From NCBI RefSeq assembly GCF_034314085.1, contig NZ_JAVIWI010000001.1, forward strand, positions 2,728,001 to 2,792,000: a stretch of 64,000 bases of DNA, given 5' to 3'. Below are positions 52,965 through 61,787 of this stretch, in pieces. Every line of letters starts with the position of its first letter. Position 1 is the first letter of the stretch. Origin of the DNA: Undibacterium sp. 5I1. Lineage in GTDB: Bacteria > Pseudomonadota > Gammaproteobacteria > Burkholderiales > Burkholderiaceae_D. Made by a program: the position numbers and the translations under genes. Below the pieces are notes generated by a model, which saw only the letters and a list, made by a program, of their open reading frames with translations, was not told where the DNA came from and did not search any database.

Positions 52965-55715
52965 TTAAAACTTGTAGCTGGCACCCAACAACATGATACG
53001 TCCGTATTTTGCATACTCTAATTGACGATCTTTGCTATTTGCATAGGTTTCATATGCTGCATTGGTCAGGTTATTGACTTGCAACATGATGCCCAGACCT
53101 TTGTATGGACCGTCTTCAAACGCGTAACCAATCTGGAAGTCAGTGACATTATCACCAACGACATAACGCAATTGACGATCACCGGCAAAGTTACCGATCT
53201 CACCAACGTAGTCAGAGCGACGACGTTGACCGATACGGGCTGAGAAACCTTTTTTCTCATAGTAAAGCGTGAGATTAGTGACATTCTTAGATAGGCCAGG
53301 CAATTGAATTTTGCCAATAGTATCGTTCACTTGAGGAATATTAATCGAGCTGTCAGTGATTGTCGTACTAGCAGTGACACCAAATCCATCAAGCGCTGAG
53401 GAGATCAGATTCAACGGTGCTGATGCTGACAATTCCAGACCTTTGAGCGAACCACCTTGGCCGTTGTAAGGAGAATTGTATTGACCAAAATTAGATATCG
53501 CTATGGTTCCCGGTGTGAACTGGGAGAAGTCGCGAGTTTGCGAGTAATCATAAATATAGCTCTTCAAGTCTTTATAGAAAAAGGCTGCGGCGAAATAAGC
53601 TTTAGTACCGAAATACTTTTCATATGAAATATCTAATGCAGTAGCGCGCCATGGTTCTAGTTTGGCATTACCTCCGCTACCGCTAGGCAATCGGGTAGAG
53701 GCATCCACTTTAAAATCAAAGCCAGAATTTAACTGATCCAGACGCGGGCGTGCAACCTGCTTTGCCAATGCAAAACGCAAAGTTTGCTGGTTAGGCAAAC
53801 CAAATACCAGATTCATACTTGGCAGCACGTCGGTATAAGTTTTTCCGTCGGTATATGGATGAGCAGCCCCACTAGGATCGGAATACAGCGATGCCGATGA
53901 CTGGTCAGTATTGATCACTTGTACGCCGATATTGCCACGGAGCGAAACACCACCGAGTTGAGAGTCAATATTACCCTTAACAAAAGAGGTCGTGATTTTC
54001 TCAGTGACATCCCATGCACGTGAAATGGTATTGCCGTTATTGGTCAAGTTGTAGGTAATTGGGTCAAAGTATTTCGCGATGACACCAGGTACATTCCAGG
54101 AAGGAACAATGCCGCTACCAGCAAAACCAAGATTGACCGGGGCATACAACAAATCGCTAGAAATAGTTGGACTACCGCTAGCGGTCAGCGCACCACTTGG
54201 TTGACGTTTAGTTTTTGTACGATCACTACGATTGACACCCACATCTACATTGTCAAAAACATTGTCGAGCATCGCTGGCACCGGCATTGTTGCAACCATT
54301 TTAAAGCTCTTTAAAACGTCTTTAAGATGTGGTGCGTAGGTACTGCCGTAGCCATAAATCGAGTTACCGGTATACAGCTGAGTCGGATCACTATAATTTA
54401 ACTTACCCGACAAGGTAGCAAAACTGCCTGGTACCCAGCCAACTGTCAGGGCTGGGTCATTGAGTGGTCCGCCAGATGGATTTCTCAGTTGTAAATTGTT
54501 TTCAAGATACAGCTCATCACGCTTAGCTTCAGAGTAATTAACGTCTGCTAATAACGACCATTTGTCGAAAGTAAATTTATTACCCCAGCCAGCAGTATGG
54601 ATAGAATCTTCGCGGTTATTGTATTGTCCGCGTACCAGTGGGTATGCTCCGGTTGCAACGCCACCGAGCAAAGTATTGTTAACCACATTGACCGAACTGT
54701 AATTAAATCCTTGTGGATTGTTGCTACCGTTATAGCCACCTAAGTTGGCTTCAAATTGATTATTGGTATCAACTTGTTTAAAAGTAGAACTGAATATATC
54801 CAGCGTACTTCTCCACATTTTTGACGGACGATATTCCAATACACCGATGATGCCAGTGCGCTTTAAGGTACCGCTCTTCGCCAGTGATTTGACACCCGCA
54901 GTAACGAATGTGCCGGGAGGAACGCCAGAGACAGAACTTTGACTAAACGGCTCATAAGTACCAGTCTCATTATCCAACACCGGTGACTCCAGATCTGCAA
55001 TACCGATGGCAATACCAATCGTACGATCGGCAAATTGATCGATGTAACTTGCGCTGATGCGATGGCCAGTATCTTTAATATTAGCAATCGATCCCATGGA
55101 ATTTTTCTCGCCACGAGCATTTAAAGAAATTGTACGAGTAGAAAAATCCAGCGGACGCACTGTTTGCAAATCGATCGTACCGGACAAACCCTGTCCTACT
55201 AGACCAGCGTCTGGGGTTTTGTACACAGTCACGCCGCTCAGCAATTCAGAAGGGTATTGATCAAATTCAACACTGCGGTTGTCGCCGGTGCTAACTTGCT
55301 CGCGGCCATTCAGCAATGTAGTAGCAAAATCCGGAGATAAACCGCGAACGCTGATGACCTGGGCACGACCTGCAACACGTTGCGCGGCCAAGCCAGGCAA
55401 ACGGGCAATGGATTCAGCAATACTGGTGTCTGGCAACTTGCCTATGTCTTCAGCAGAAATTGCTTCGACGATGGAATTAGAATTTTTCTTTACTGAAATC
55501 GCATCCTCAATACCCTTACGGATACCGGTGACAACAACCACATTACCGTCGTCTGCTTTGGTAGCAGCGGTAGCAGCTGGGGTGCCAGCTTGTTGCGCAT
55601 AGACCGCAGTGGATGTGGATAGCAGCAATGCACAAGCTGCAGCGATAGGGGTTACGTTAAATACGAAGCGATTGAAGGCAACACTCCCGCCTCGCTTTTT
55701 TTGAAAGCTAGTCAT
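52965..55715 (-). CDS. TonB-dependent receptor, probable maltodextrin uptake
   Basis: This 916-residue outer-membrane receptor has a signal peptide (about residues 1-40, ending AVYAQQ), plug domain (EAISAEDIGKLPDTSIAESI, LPGLAAQRVAGRAQVISVRG) and a beta barrel ending in GRIMLLGASYKF with the terminal Phe used for outer-membrane assembly. It is of the Caulobacter/Xanthomonas carbohydrate type (TIGR01782-like). AAGGAGA precedes ATG 55715. Gene order with MFS, alpha-amylase, GH31 and LacI points to maltodextrins. HexR-like and LacI-like palindromes lie upstream. Confidence 0.93.
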   Translation of the reverse strand: MTSFQKKRGGSVAFNRFVFNVTPIAAACALLLSTSTAVYAQQAGTPAATAATKADDGNVVVVTGIRKGIEDAISVKKNSNSIVEAISAEDIGKLPDTSIAESIARLPGLAAQRVAGRAQVISVRGLSPDFATTLLNGREQVSTGDNRSVEFDQYPSELLSGVTVYKTPDAGLVGQGLSGTIDLQTVRPLDFSTRTISLNARGEKNSMGSIANIKDTGHRISASYIDQFADRTIGIAIGIADLESPVLDNETGTYEPFSQSSVSGVPPGTFVTAGVKSLAKSGTLKRTGIIGVLEYRPSKMWRSTLDIFSSTFKQVDTNNQFEANLGGYNGSNNPQGFNYSSVNVVNNTLLGGVATGAYPLVRGQYNNREDSIHTAGWGNKFTFDKWSLLADVNYSEAKRDELYLENNLQLRNPSGGPLNDPALTVGWVPGSFATLSGKLNYSDPTQLYTGNSIYGYGSTYAPHLKDVLKSFKMVATMPVPAMLDNVFDNVDVGVNRSDRTKTKRQPSGALTASGSPTISSDLLYAPVNLGFAGSGIVPSWNVPGVIAKYFDPITYNLTNNGNTISRAWDVTEKITTSFVKGNIDSQLGGVSLRGNIGVQVINTDQSSASLYSDPSGAAHPYTDGKTYTDVLPSMNLVFGLPNQQTLRFALAKQVARPRLDQLNSGFDFKVDASTRLPSGSGGNAKLEPWRATALDISYEKYFGTKAYFAAAFFYKDLKSYIYDYSQTRDFSQFTPGTIAISNFGQYNSPYNGQGGSLKGLELSASAPLNLISSALDGFGVTASTTITDSSINIPQVNDTIGKIQLPGLSKNVTNLTLYYEKKGFSARIGQRRRSDYVGEIGNFAGDRQLRYVVGDNVTDFQIGYAFEDGPYKGLGIMLQVNNLTNAAYETYANSKDRQLEYAKYGRIMLLGASYKF

Positions 55716-55942
55716 TACTCGTCTCCTTGGTTTTTTATTATAAAACTACGATTCCAACAGCAAAATCTTGGCAGCTCAAACGCTCTAATTAAAATCCGGA
55801 ATTTGATGCCCCGAACGTGATTCTGTACTAATACTAAATTACATGTCAAATAAAATAATTGATATTTCGTCGAATATATTGCGCTAAGAATGAAAATATC
55901 ACTCTTAACCGTTGCTAATCACCCACAAGCCCAGCAACTTTA

Positions 55943-55957
55943 TGTAGTCATACTACA
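55943..55957. promoter_or_regulatory. HexR-like palindrome, site 3
   Basis: TGTAGTCATACTACA matches TGTAG-N5-CTACA found before both glucokinase genes. It lies 228 bp upstream of the TonB receptor start and could place the receptor under the same regulator. Confidence 0.58.
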
Positions 55958-55984
55958 TAAATAATTAAAAATTCCTGTTTTTTA

Positions 55985-56031
55985 TCAAAGCGCATTGAAT
56001 ATTAACAACAAAAAATCCAAAGCGCATTGGA
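55985..56031. promoter_or_regulatory. Paired LacI-like palindromes
   Basis: TCAAAGCGCATTGA (55985-55998) and TCCAAAGCGCATTGGA (56016-56031) share the core CAAAGCGCATTG, a near-palindrome with a central GCGC as in LacI-family operators. Their centres are 32 bp apart, three helical turns, suggesting cooperative binding. They lie between the TonB receptor and thioesterase genes. Confidence 0.5.
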
Positions 56032-56129
56032 TATTTATTTCTTGCCTGCAATGGATTTTGAAGAAATCACAATAATTCCTGCGAATCACAAACGGGTAGA
56101 ATCAGGCGTTTATATAAATCTTAAAAGCC

Positions 56130-56573
56130 ATGGCTCGCCTGACACTCCATTTCCCAGAAGATCAGTACTACTACTCCACCCTGCTTACAGTACGCGTAAC
56201 CGACATCAATAGCGCAAACCATCTTGGCAACGATTCGATGATTTCCATGATCTCTGAGGCAAGAGCCAGATTTATGTTTGAATTTGGGATTGGCGAAACC
56301 AAAGGCGTCGGCCCGGGCACCATCATCACCGACCTGGCGACCACCTATAAATCTGAAGCGCACGCACGCGATCAGTTATTGTTTGAAGTTGGCGTCATGG
56401 ATTTCAACAAATACGGCGGCGACATCACTTTCCGCATCACCCGCCCCAGCGACCAGCGTCTGATTGCGATGGCAAAATCAGGATTTATTTTTTATGACTA
56501 TGCCAAAGCAGAAGTCACCAGCATGCCGGAGTATGTAAGGGAGAAATTTCCAAAAGTGAATTGGCTGGCTTGA
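56130..56573 (+). CDS. Thioesterase-like (hotdog fold) protein
   Basis: This 147-residue protein resembles 4-hydroxybenzoyl-CoA thioesterase-type hotdog proteins: VRVTDINSANHLGNDSMISM (the usual DxNxHxxN region), EARARFMFEFG and DLATTYKSEAHARDQLLFEV. The substrate is unknown. The start has only a weak ribosome site (ATG 56130). A family 1 repeat follows it. Confidence 0.85.
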   Translation: MARLTLHFPEDQYYYSTLLTVRVTDINSANHLGNDSMISMISEARARFMFEFGIGETKGVGPGTIITDLATTYKSEAHARDQLLFEVGVMDFNKYGGDITFRITRPSDQRLIAMAKSGFIFYDYAKAEVTSMPEYVREKFPKVNWLA

Positions 56574-56635
56574 TTATTCGTAGTCAGCTTCAATCAACAT
56601 AAGCAGAAAATAGTATTAGGACGAATTGAATAAAG

Positions 56636-56718
56636 ATATACCCTATGCAGTATATTTTGATTGTCCATAGAAAAATTGGACGTCTACGGTTTTTTATCAA
56701 AAAAGTAGGGGAGTATAT
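56636..56718 (-). repeat. Family 1 nested inverted repeat, copy E (83 bp)
   Basis: It starts ATATACCC and ends GGGGAGTATAT. The inner part is TTGTCCAT then TTGGAC. It is in the same orientation as copy A, with which it shares GTATATTT, TTGTCCAT and GGGGAGTATAT at matching spacing. It lies between two plus-strand genes. Confidence 0.8.
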
Positions 56719-56806
56719 CTAATCACGCCTCTTACAAAGCAGGCAGTCATCAAACGACTTACCGCATTCTCGCTGTACAAATTGAATAGCAAATTAAAGG
56801 AATTCC

Positions 56807-57433
56807 ATGCTGATCGACTTTTCATCTATAGCACCAAGACTCGCTTATTTTTGGATGGGCTCTACCATTACGCCGCGTCCGGTTGCATGGGTTTCTTCTA
56901 AAGGGAAAAATGGCCTGACGAATCTCGCGCCGTTTAGTTTTTTTCAGATGATTACGGCATCGCCGCCGACCTTGATGATTTCACCTTTGGTCAATAGCGA
57001 CGGCAGTATGAAAGACACCGTACGCAATATTCAGGAGACTGGCGAATTTGTCGTCAACCTGGTGTCATTCCCCATGGTGCAATTGATGAACGAAACCTCA
57101 TTTGGTTACGACGCAGAAACCAGTGAGTTTGAACAATGCAATGTGAAGTCATTGCCGTCACAATTTATTGGCGTACCCAGAGTGGACGGCGCGCCGGTCA
57201 GTTTTGAATGCAGACTGGCAAAGCTGATGCCCTACCCAGAACATGCGCCAACTTGCTATGTGGTCTTTGGTGAAGTCGTCGCAGCACATGTGGATGACAG
57301 TATTGTCACCGCAGATGGCCAAATTGATCCGGTCAAATTAGACCTGGTGTCGCGCATGGGTGCGGACTGGTATGGCAGGACGAACGCGACAGAAAATTTT
57401 ACGCTGGCACGCCCGGCTGGCTGGGCCAAATAA
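56807..57433 (+). CDS. Flavin reductase-like FMN-binding split-barrel protein
   Basis: This 208-residue protein matches the flavin reductase domain family: ITPRPVAWVSSKGKNGLTNL, APFSFFQMITASPPTLMISP, KDTVRNIQETGEFVVNLVS and DLVSRMGADWYGRTNATENF. Members bind FMN and reduce flavin for partner monooxygenases or act alone; no partner gene is adjacent. AAAGGA precedes ATG 56807. Confidence 0.9.
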   Translation: MLIDFSSIAPRLAYFWMGSTITPRPVAWVSSKGKNGLTNLAPFSFFQMITASPPTLMISPLVNSDGSMKDTVRNIQETGEFVVNLVSFPMVQLMNETSFGYDAETSEFEQCNVKSLPSQFIGVPRVDGAPVSFECRLAKLMPYPEHAPTCYVVFGEVVAAHVDDSIVTADGQIDPVKLDLVSRMGADWYGRTNATENFTLARPAGWAK

Positions 57434-57443
57434 AAACCTAAGG

Positions 57444-57688
57444 AATAATCCTAGAAACGGCAGTTGACCGCTTGTCAGTGTAAATAAGTTGTTGATTAAA
57501 TTGACTCACGTCCGTGTTTTCACCATCACCGTTTTGGTGAGAACGCTACGAATCTGATCGCACACTTTTTCGGCTCCCCAGCTGCGTTGCTCCTCGTTGC
57601 AACGTGAAGCTTGCGCCTCGTCTCGCCTTGCTGGGAAACCGAAAAAATGCACACTCAGACTCGTCCAACTGCCGTTTCTAGGATAATT
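57444..57688. mobile_element. Family 3 MITE-like element with 23-bp terminal inverted repeats (245 bp)
   Basis: The left end (57444-57466) contains ATCCTAGAAACGGCAGTTG and the right end (57666-57688) contains CAACTGCCGTTTCTAGGAT, inverted copies identical except for one position in 23. Inside are GC-rich hairpins (for example CACCATCACCGTTTTGGTG near 57521) but no gene. It fits exactly between the flavin reductase gene and the end of the next minus-strand gene. Confidence 0.8.
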
Positions 57689-58248
57689 CAGTTTGGTGCA
57701 CGGGTAGAAATGGATGTCACCAACGCGCCAAAGAATAATTCATCGATTTTGAAAGCCTCTTTAATCCGCTGCTGCCCTTCTTTATCATTGGGTAATTGCA
57801 GCACGACGGTTAAGTATTTTGGCTGAGTTGTGGGTTCCGATGGACTGGATAATTGAGGCGAGCTGACCTTGGCAGATTGGCTTGATGCAAAACTGCCTGG
57901 CGCCGTCATCTCTGCAATGACGTCCTCTTTATCTTGCACATCTTCTAATAACAAGCTCAGAGCATGTTCAATCTCTGAGATAGAAACGACCACAGTCGTA
58001 TGCGGCTCTGGCCATTTTTTGTAGCCGCCGCTACCGATCGCGGATCCACCAGTACAGACATACTCTGTCTCAGAAATTTTCTCGTAATGAAACGGTGCCC
58101 AGCCTGCACTATCAGAGCCAGCATCAGCATCAGCGCTATGTTTTCGCACTGCTGCCATTTCTATCGCTTGTCCATAAGTGCCTGCATTGGCAATCATGCC
58201 GACGGGTAGAAAAGCGGCGCTATCGTTGGTGTTTTCTTTGTAGGTCAT
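57688..58248 (-). CDS. Hypothetical protein
   Basis: I do not recognise this 186-residue protein. It has no signal peptide or membrane segment. An N-terminal part (FLPVGMIANAGTYGQAIEMA) is followed by WAPFHYEKISETEYVCTGGS, an acidic helix (EIEHALSLLLEDVQDKED), a Ser-rich linker (about 122-147) and a C-terminal KYLTVVLQLPNDKEGQQRIK. The start ATG 58248 has GGAG 6 nt upstream; an earlier TTG at 58260 is rejected. Its stop codon lies at the edge of the family 3 element, so the C-terminus may have been altered by that insertion. Confidence 0.7.
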   Translation of the reverse strand: MTYKENTNDSAAFLPVGMIANAGTYGQAIEMAAVRKHSADADAGSDSAGWAPFHYEKISETEYVCTGGSAIGSGGYKKWPEPHTTVVVSISEIEHALSLLLEDVQDKEDVIAEMTAPGSFASSQSAKVSSPQLSSPSEPTTQPKYLTVVLQLPNDKEGQQRIKEAFKIDELFFGALVTSISTRAPN

Positions 58249-58373
58249 TATGTGCTCCAAAATTCTTTTTTAAGTACGCATCTTACAAATGATGGCACAC
58301 TTGCTAAGTATGGTGACTACTATATTCATGGTGCCAAACTAAGCCAATTTTCAAAACAAATAAATCTCGCAAT

Positions 58374-59114
58374 ATGCCTACACATGATCAACTTCTTGCT
58401 ATTGCGTTTAAAGCAGAACTGGCAAAAAGCCAGCGCTTAGCAAAAGCCAACTTCGCTGAATCAAAAAGTCTGGAACAGGCGCAAGAGCACGCTTTAGAAA
58501 AAATCCTGTTCAACATTGCAGGTGAAAAAGGCTTAGAAAATCTCATCGCTGCACGATTATTAGAGCAGGAAAAAATTCGTGCTCGCCATATCGTACGTCA
58601 ACAACTACAGGCTGAAAAATTAGCCCAACACAAGAAAAGTAATGCGCAAAGTAATAAGCAAAGCAACTGCGCTGTCAACGGACTGGGTGCTGACACCTGG
58701 CAGGCCTATTTTGATGGTTCAGCACATCCCAATCCGGGCAAAATTGGTATCGGTGGCGTCGTAGTCAGCCCATCAGGAATAAAGATAGAAATCAGCCGGG
58801 CGATGGGCTACGGTGATAGTAACGAGGCAGAGTTCTATGCGCTAAACGCAGTATTAGCATGCGCGTTAGAACAGCGCCCTGCCAAACTTGTTGTGTTTGG
58901 AGACAGCCGCACGGTGATAGACAGCGTCAACGCCGACCACACCCACAGCAAGAAAAACATCGTGCACTTGCCTGCATGTTCAACACTGCAAGAGCAGTGC
59001 GAACAAGCCAAGCAACTGATAGCGAAATTTACTGATATTCGTTTGATCTGGATTCCCCGCAAAAAAAATGCAGAAGCCGATGCGCTGTCACAAAACGCAG
59101 TGACACTATTTTAA
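58374..59114 (+). CDS. RNase HI-like protein with N-terminal extension
   Basis: In this 246-residue protein, residues about 110-246 are an RNase H fold with YFDGSAHPNPGKIGIGGVVV (first Asp), GDSNEAEFYALNAVL (Glu), LVVFGDSRTVIDSV (Asp) and IPRKKNAEADALSQNA (last Asp), so all four catalytic acids are present. Residues 1-105 are a charged, helix-rich extension with EQEKIRARHIVRQQLQAEKL, not the usual RNase H hybrid-binding domain. It could process RNA-DNA hybrids; the housekeeping rnhA is normally shorter. The start has a weak ribosome site. Confidence 0.85.
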   Translation: MPTHDQLLAIAFKAELAKSQRLAKANFAESKSLEQAQEHALEKILFNIAGEKGLENLIAARLLEQEKIRARHIVRQQLQAEKLAQHKKSNAQSNKQSNCAVNGLGADTWQAYFDGSAHPNPGKIGIGGVVVSPSGIKIEISRAMGYGDSNEAEFYALNAVLACALEQRPAKLVVFGDSRTVIDSVNADHTHSKKNIVHLPACSTLQEQCEQAKQLIAKFTDIRLIWIPRKKNAEADALSQNAVTLF

Positions 59115-59155
59115 AGGTCGCGGCTATGGAATAAGGAATTGAATTCAAACTCAAA

Positions 59156-60691
59156 TCAGAATTGCGCTTTTTTCCGTGACATAAAATACGCCGCCAGTAG
59201 ACTCAAGATGATGAGAGCAAGAATACCTGCATTGCCCCAACGCACATACGGCGTCAGGCCGCTGGTACCTTGTACTTTGGCACGCAAGATGTCTTTGGTT
59301 AAAGGCTTTAACTGAGCAGTCACAATCCCCTGTGCATCAATCACCGCCGTGGCACCGGTGTTGGTAGAACGCAGCATGGGCCGCCCGGTTTCTAGCACCC
59401 GCATTTGCGATATCTGCAAATGCTGCGGGATAGAAATCGAATCACCGTACCAGGCAATATTAGATACATTTAATAATATGGATGGGCTATGCGACGCTGC
59501 TGACAATTGGTGTGCGATTTCCTCACCAAACAAATCTTCATAACAAATATTGGGCAACACCCATTGATCTTTTACCTGCATGGCTTCTTGCAAAACATTG
59601 CCAGCAAAAAAATCACCCAGCGGAATCTGCATCAGATTCACAAACCATTTAAAACCAAACGGAACAAATTCACCAAACGGCACCAGATGATGTTTGTCAT
59701 AACGATAGCCGCGTACCGCATGCTGGCGCGACAAGCCTAAAACGCTATTGGTGTATTTATCGCCGCCGTCATAGACCCCCAAACCAATCACCAGATGACT
59801 GTCAGTGTTTTGTGTAAAAGCATTTAACGTCGGCAAATAATCCGGTGGTAATTGGCTAGACAATACCGGTAAGGCGGTCTCTGGTGTCGCTACCAAATCG
59901 GCTGGCGCAGTCAATATCATGTCGTGATACAAGCGCAGCGAATCATTCACATGTTCCGGATCAAATTTGATATCTTGCGCTACATTACCTTGTAATAAAC
60001 TGACGCTGATCTGGTTACCGGATGGCTGCGTCCATGCCACGACTCGCAGACCGATGCCGACTAAAAATAGGCAGGCAACGCCAGCAAGCAATACAGGCCA
60101 CCAGGATTTTTTAAGCATAAATAAAACCACGGCGCCTGCGATTAAAGCATTCAACCATCCCAATCCATACACGCCCAAGACGGCAGCATAGCCAGCCAAG
60201 GGGCTCGCGGTATGTGCGTAGCCCGACACCAGCCACGGGAAGCCGGTAAATATCCAGCCGCGTAGCAACTCCGACAAACTCCAAAGCGATGGCAGCACGA
60301 ATAGCAAGGATGCGACCAATGATAGCTGCCAACGCTTGCGTAGGTAATGAGCCAGCGACAAGGCCAGACCGGCGTACAAAGCCAAATAAGCGGCAAACAA
60401 AGCGACTGCCGCCAATGCCAGCAACCACGGCATACCGCCCGCATCAGTCATCGCCACCATCAACCAGCGCACACCCCAAAACATCCAGGAAAAACTATAT
60501 GCCCAACCCAGCATCCACTGGCGTCGCAAAGTCCATGTACTGGCGGAATAGCTCAAACAAAAAATCATTGAGAGACTGATGATCTGAAGTGGCCACAAAT
60601 GATAGGGAGCAAAAGAGAATACGTTCAAACCACCTGCCAGCAAAGCCAGCAAGATGGATGAACGAAATGGAGGGGAATGAAATGAAAACAA
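59156..60691 (-). CDS. lnt: Apolipoprotein N-acyltransferase
   Basis: This 511-residue inner-membrane enzyme adds the third acyl chain to lipoproteins. Six or more N-terminal helices precede a periplasmic nitrilase-like domain with the catalytic triad visible: ATPETALPVL (Glu), KHHLVPFGEFVPFGFKW (Lys) and NICYEDLFGE (Cys). A last helix lies near the C-terminus. It follows corC by 75 bp on the same strand, the common corC-lnt arrangement. Confidence 0.96.
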   Translation of the reverse strand: MFSFHSPPFRSSILLALLAGGLNVFSFAPYHLWPLQIISLSMIFCLSYSASTWTLRRQWMLGWAYSFSWMFWGVRWLMVAMTDAGGMPWLLALAAVALFAAYLALYAGLALSLAHYLRKRWQLSLVASLLFVLPSLWSLSELLRGWIFTGFPWLVSGYAHTASPLAGYAAVLGVYGLGWLNALIAGAVVLFMLKKSWWPVLLAGVACLFLVGIGLRVVAWTQPSGNQISVSLLQGNVAQDIKFDPEHVNDSLRLYHDMILTAPADLVATPETALPVLSSQLPPDYLPTLNAFTQNTDSHLVIGLGVYDGGDKYTNSVLGLSRQHAVRGYRYDKHHLVPFGEFVPFGFKWFVNLMQIPLGDFFAGNVLQEAMQVKDQWVLPNICYEDLFGEEIAHQLSAASHSPSILLNVSNIAWYGDSISIPQHLQISQMRVLETGRPMLRSTNTGATAVIDAQGIVTAQLKPLTKDILRAKVQGTSGLTPYVRWGNAGILALIILSLLAAYFMSRKKAQF

Positions 60692-60766
60692 GATCAGAGA
60701 ATCTGCAAATGAGTACGAGCTGGGCGACAGAAAACAATTCTATGGATCCAACGATGAACGATGGAT

Positions 60767-61648
60767 TCAATCATCATCAGTCTGCACCAAAGACCGTTTT
60801 TCGACTAACAACATCTGCACCTGACGGGCATCGGCGCGCAAGACTTCAAAATGCAGATTGCCAATATTAAATTCTTCGCCCTTATGCGGCACGCGCTCCA
60901 GATGATTGGTGACCAAGCCGCCGATGGTATCGACTACTTTGTCTGAAAAATCGGTACCCAGCGCGGTATTAAACTGTTCAATCTCGGTCAAGCCTTTCAC
61001 ACGCCAGCGCACGCCGTCGCCGTTATTATCGAGGACGATGATATTGTCTTCTTCTTCATTGAAGTCATACTCGTCTTCAATATCGCCGACAATTTGCTCC
61101 AGCACATCCTCAATCGTAATCAGACCTGCAACGCCACCGTATTCATCCACCACCATTGCCATGTGATTGCGATTAGCGCGAAAATCCCGCAACAAAATAT
61201 TCAGGCGCTTGGATTCCGGGATATACACCACCGGACGCAACATCACCCGGACATCAAAAGACTCTTCTGCGTAGTACCGCAACAAATCTTTTGCCAATAG
61301 CACACCAACCACTTTATCTCTATCGCCTTCCACCGCAGGGAAGCGGGAATGCGCCGTCGATAAGACTTCGGGCATCCATTCTGCTATCGGTTTAGAAATA
61401 TCAATCACGTCCATCTGGGAACGCGGCACCATGATGTCGCGTGCAGCTAGATCAGACACCTGGAACACACCTTCGATCATTGCCAGTGCATCGGCATCAA
61501 TCAGATTACGTTCTTGCGCGTCATGCAGAACTTCCAGCAATTCAGCGCGGTTCTCAGGTTCGGGGGAAATCAGTGCGGTCAAACGTTCAAATAATGACCT
61601 GTGGGGTTTAACGTCAGATGGTCTGACGCTACTAGAGTGCTCTTGCAT
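60767..61648 (-). CDS. corC: CorC/HlyC family transporter-associated protein (CBS pair)
   Basis: This 293-residue cytoplasmic protein has two CBS domains (ARDIMVPRSQMDVIDISKPI and AMVVDEYGGVAGLITIEDVL, followed by EQIVGDIEDEYD) and a C-terminal CorC_HlyC domain (VVDTIGGLVTNHLERVPHKG). CorC is linked to magnesium/cobalt efflux. It has no membrane domain. It is upstream of lnt in a probable operon. Confidence 0.94.
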   Translation of the reverse strand: MQEHSSSVRPSDVKPHRSLFERLTALISPEPENRAELLEVLHDAQERNLIDADALAMIEGVFQVSDLAARDIMVPRSQMDVIDISKPIAEWMPEVLSTAHSRFPAVEGDRDKVVGVLLAKDLLRYYAEESFDVRVMLRPVVYIPESKRLNILLRDFRANRNHMAMVVDEYGGVAGLITIEDVLEQIVGDIEDEYDFNEEEDNIIVLDNNGDGVRWRVKGLTEIEQFNTALGTDFSDKVVDTIGGLVTNHLERVPHKGEEFNIGNLHFEVLRADARQVQMLLVEKRSLVQTDDD

Positions 61649-61787
61649 AGTGGGCTTAAAGCCGTTGTTTCAATACTATAGGATACAGCAAATATAGATC
61701 AGTCCCAAACTTCGATGCCAGTTCAGACCAAATTTAAGCCTGATTTTTAGCTCTTTTTTGTATCAAGAATATCATAAAGTAGCGACA

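Larger units (their letters stand above)
55716..56129. other. TonB receptor-thioesterase divergent region
   Basis: This 414-bp AT-rich region carries the receptor promoter. It contains a HexR-like palindrome (55943-55957) and two LacI-like palindromes (55985-55998, 56016-56031). No coding sequence is recognised. Confidence 0.5.
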
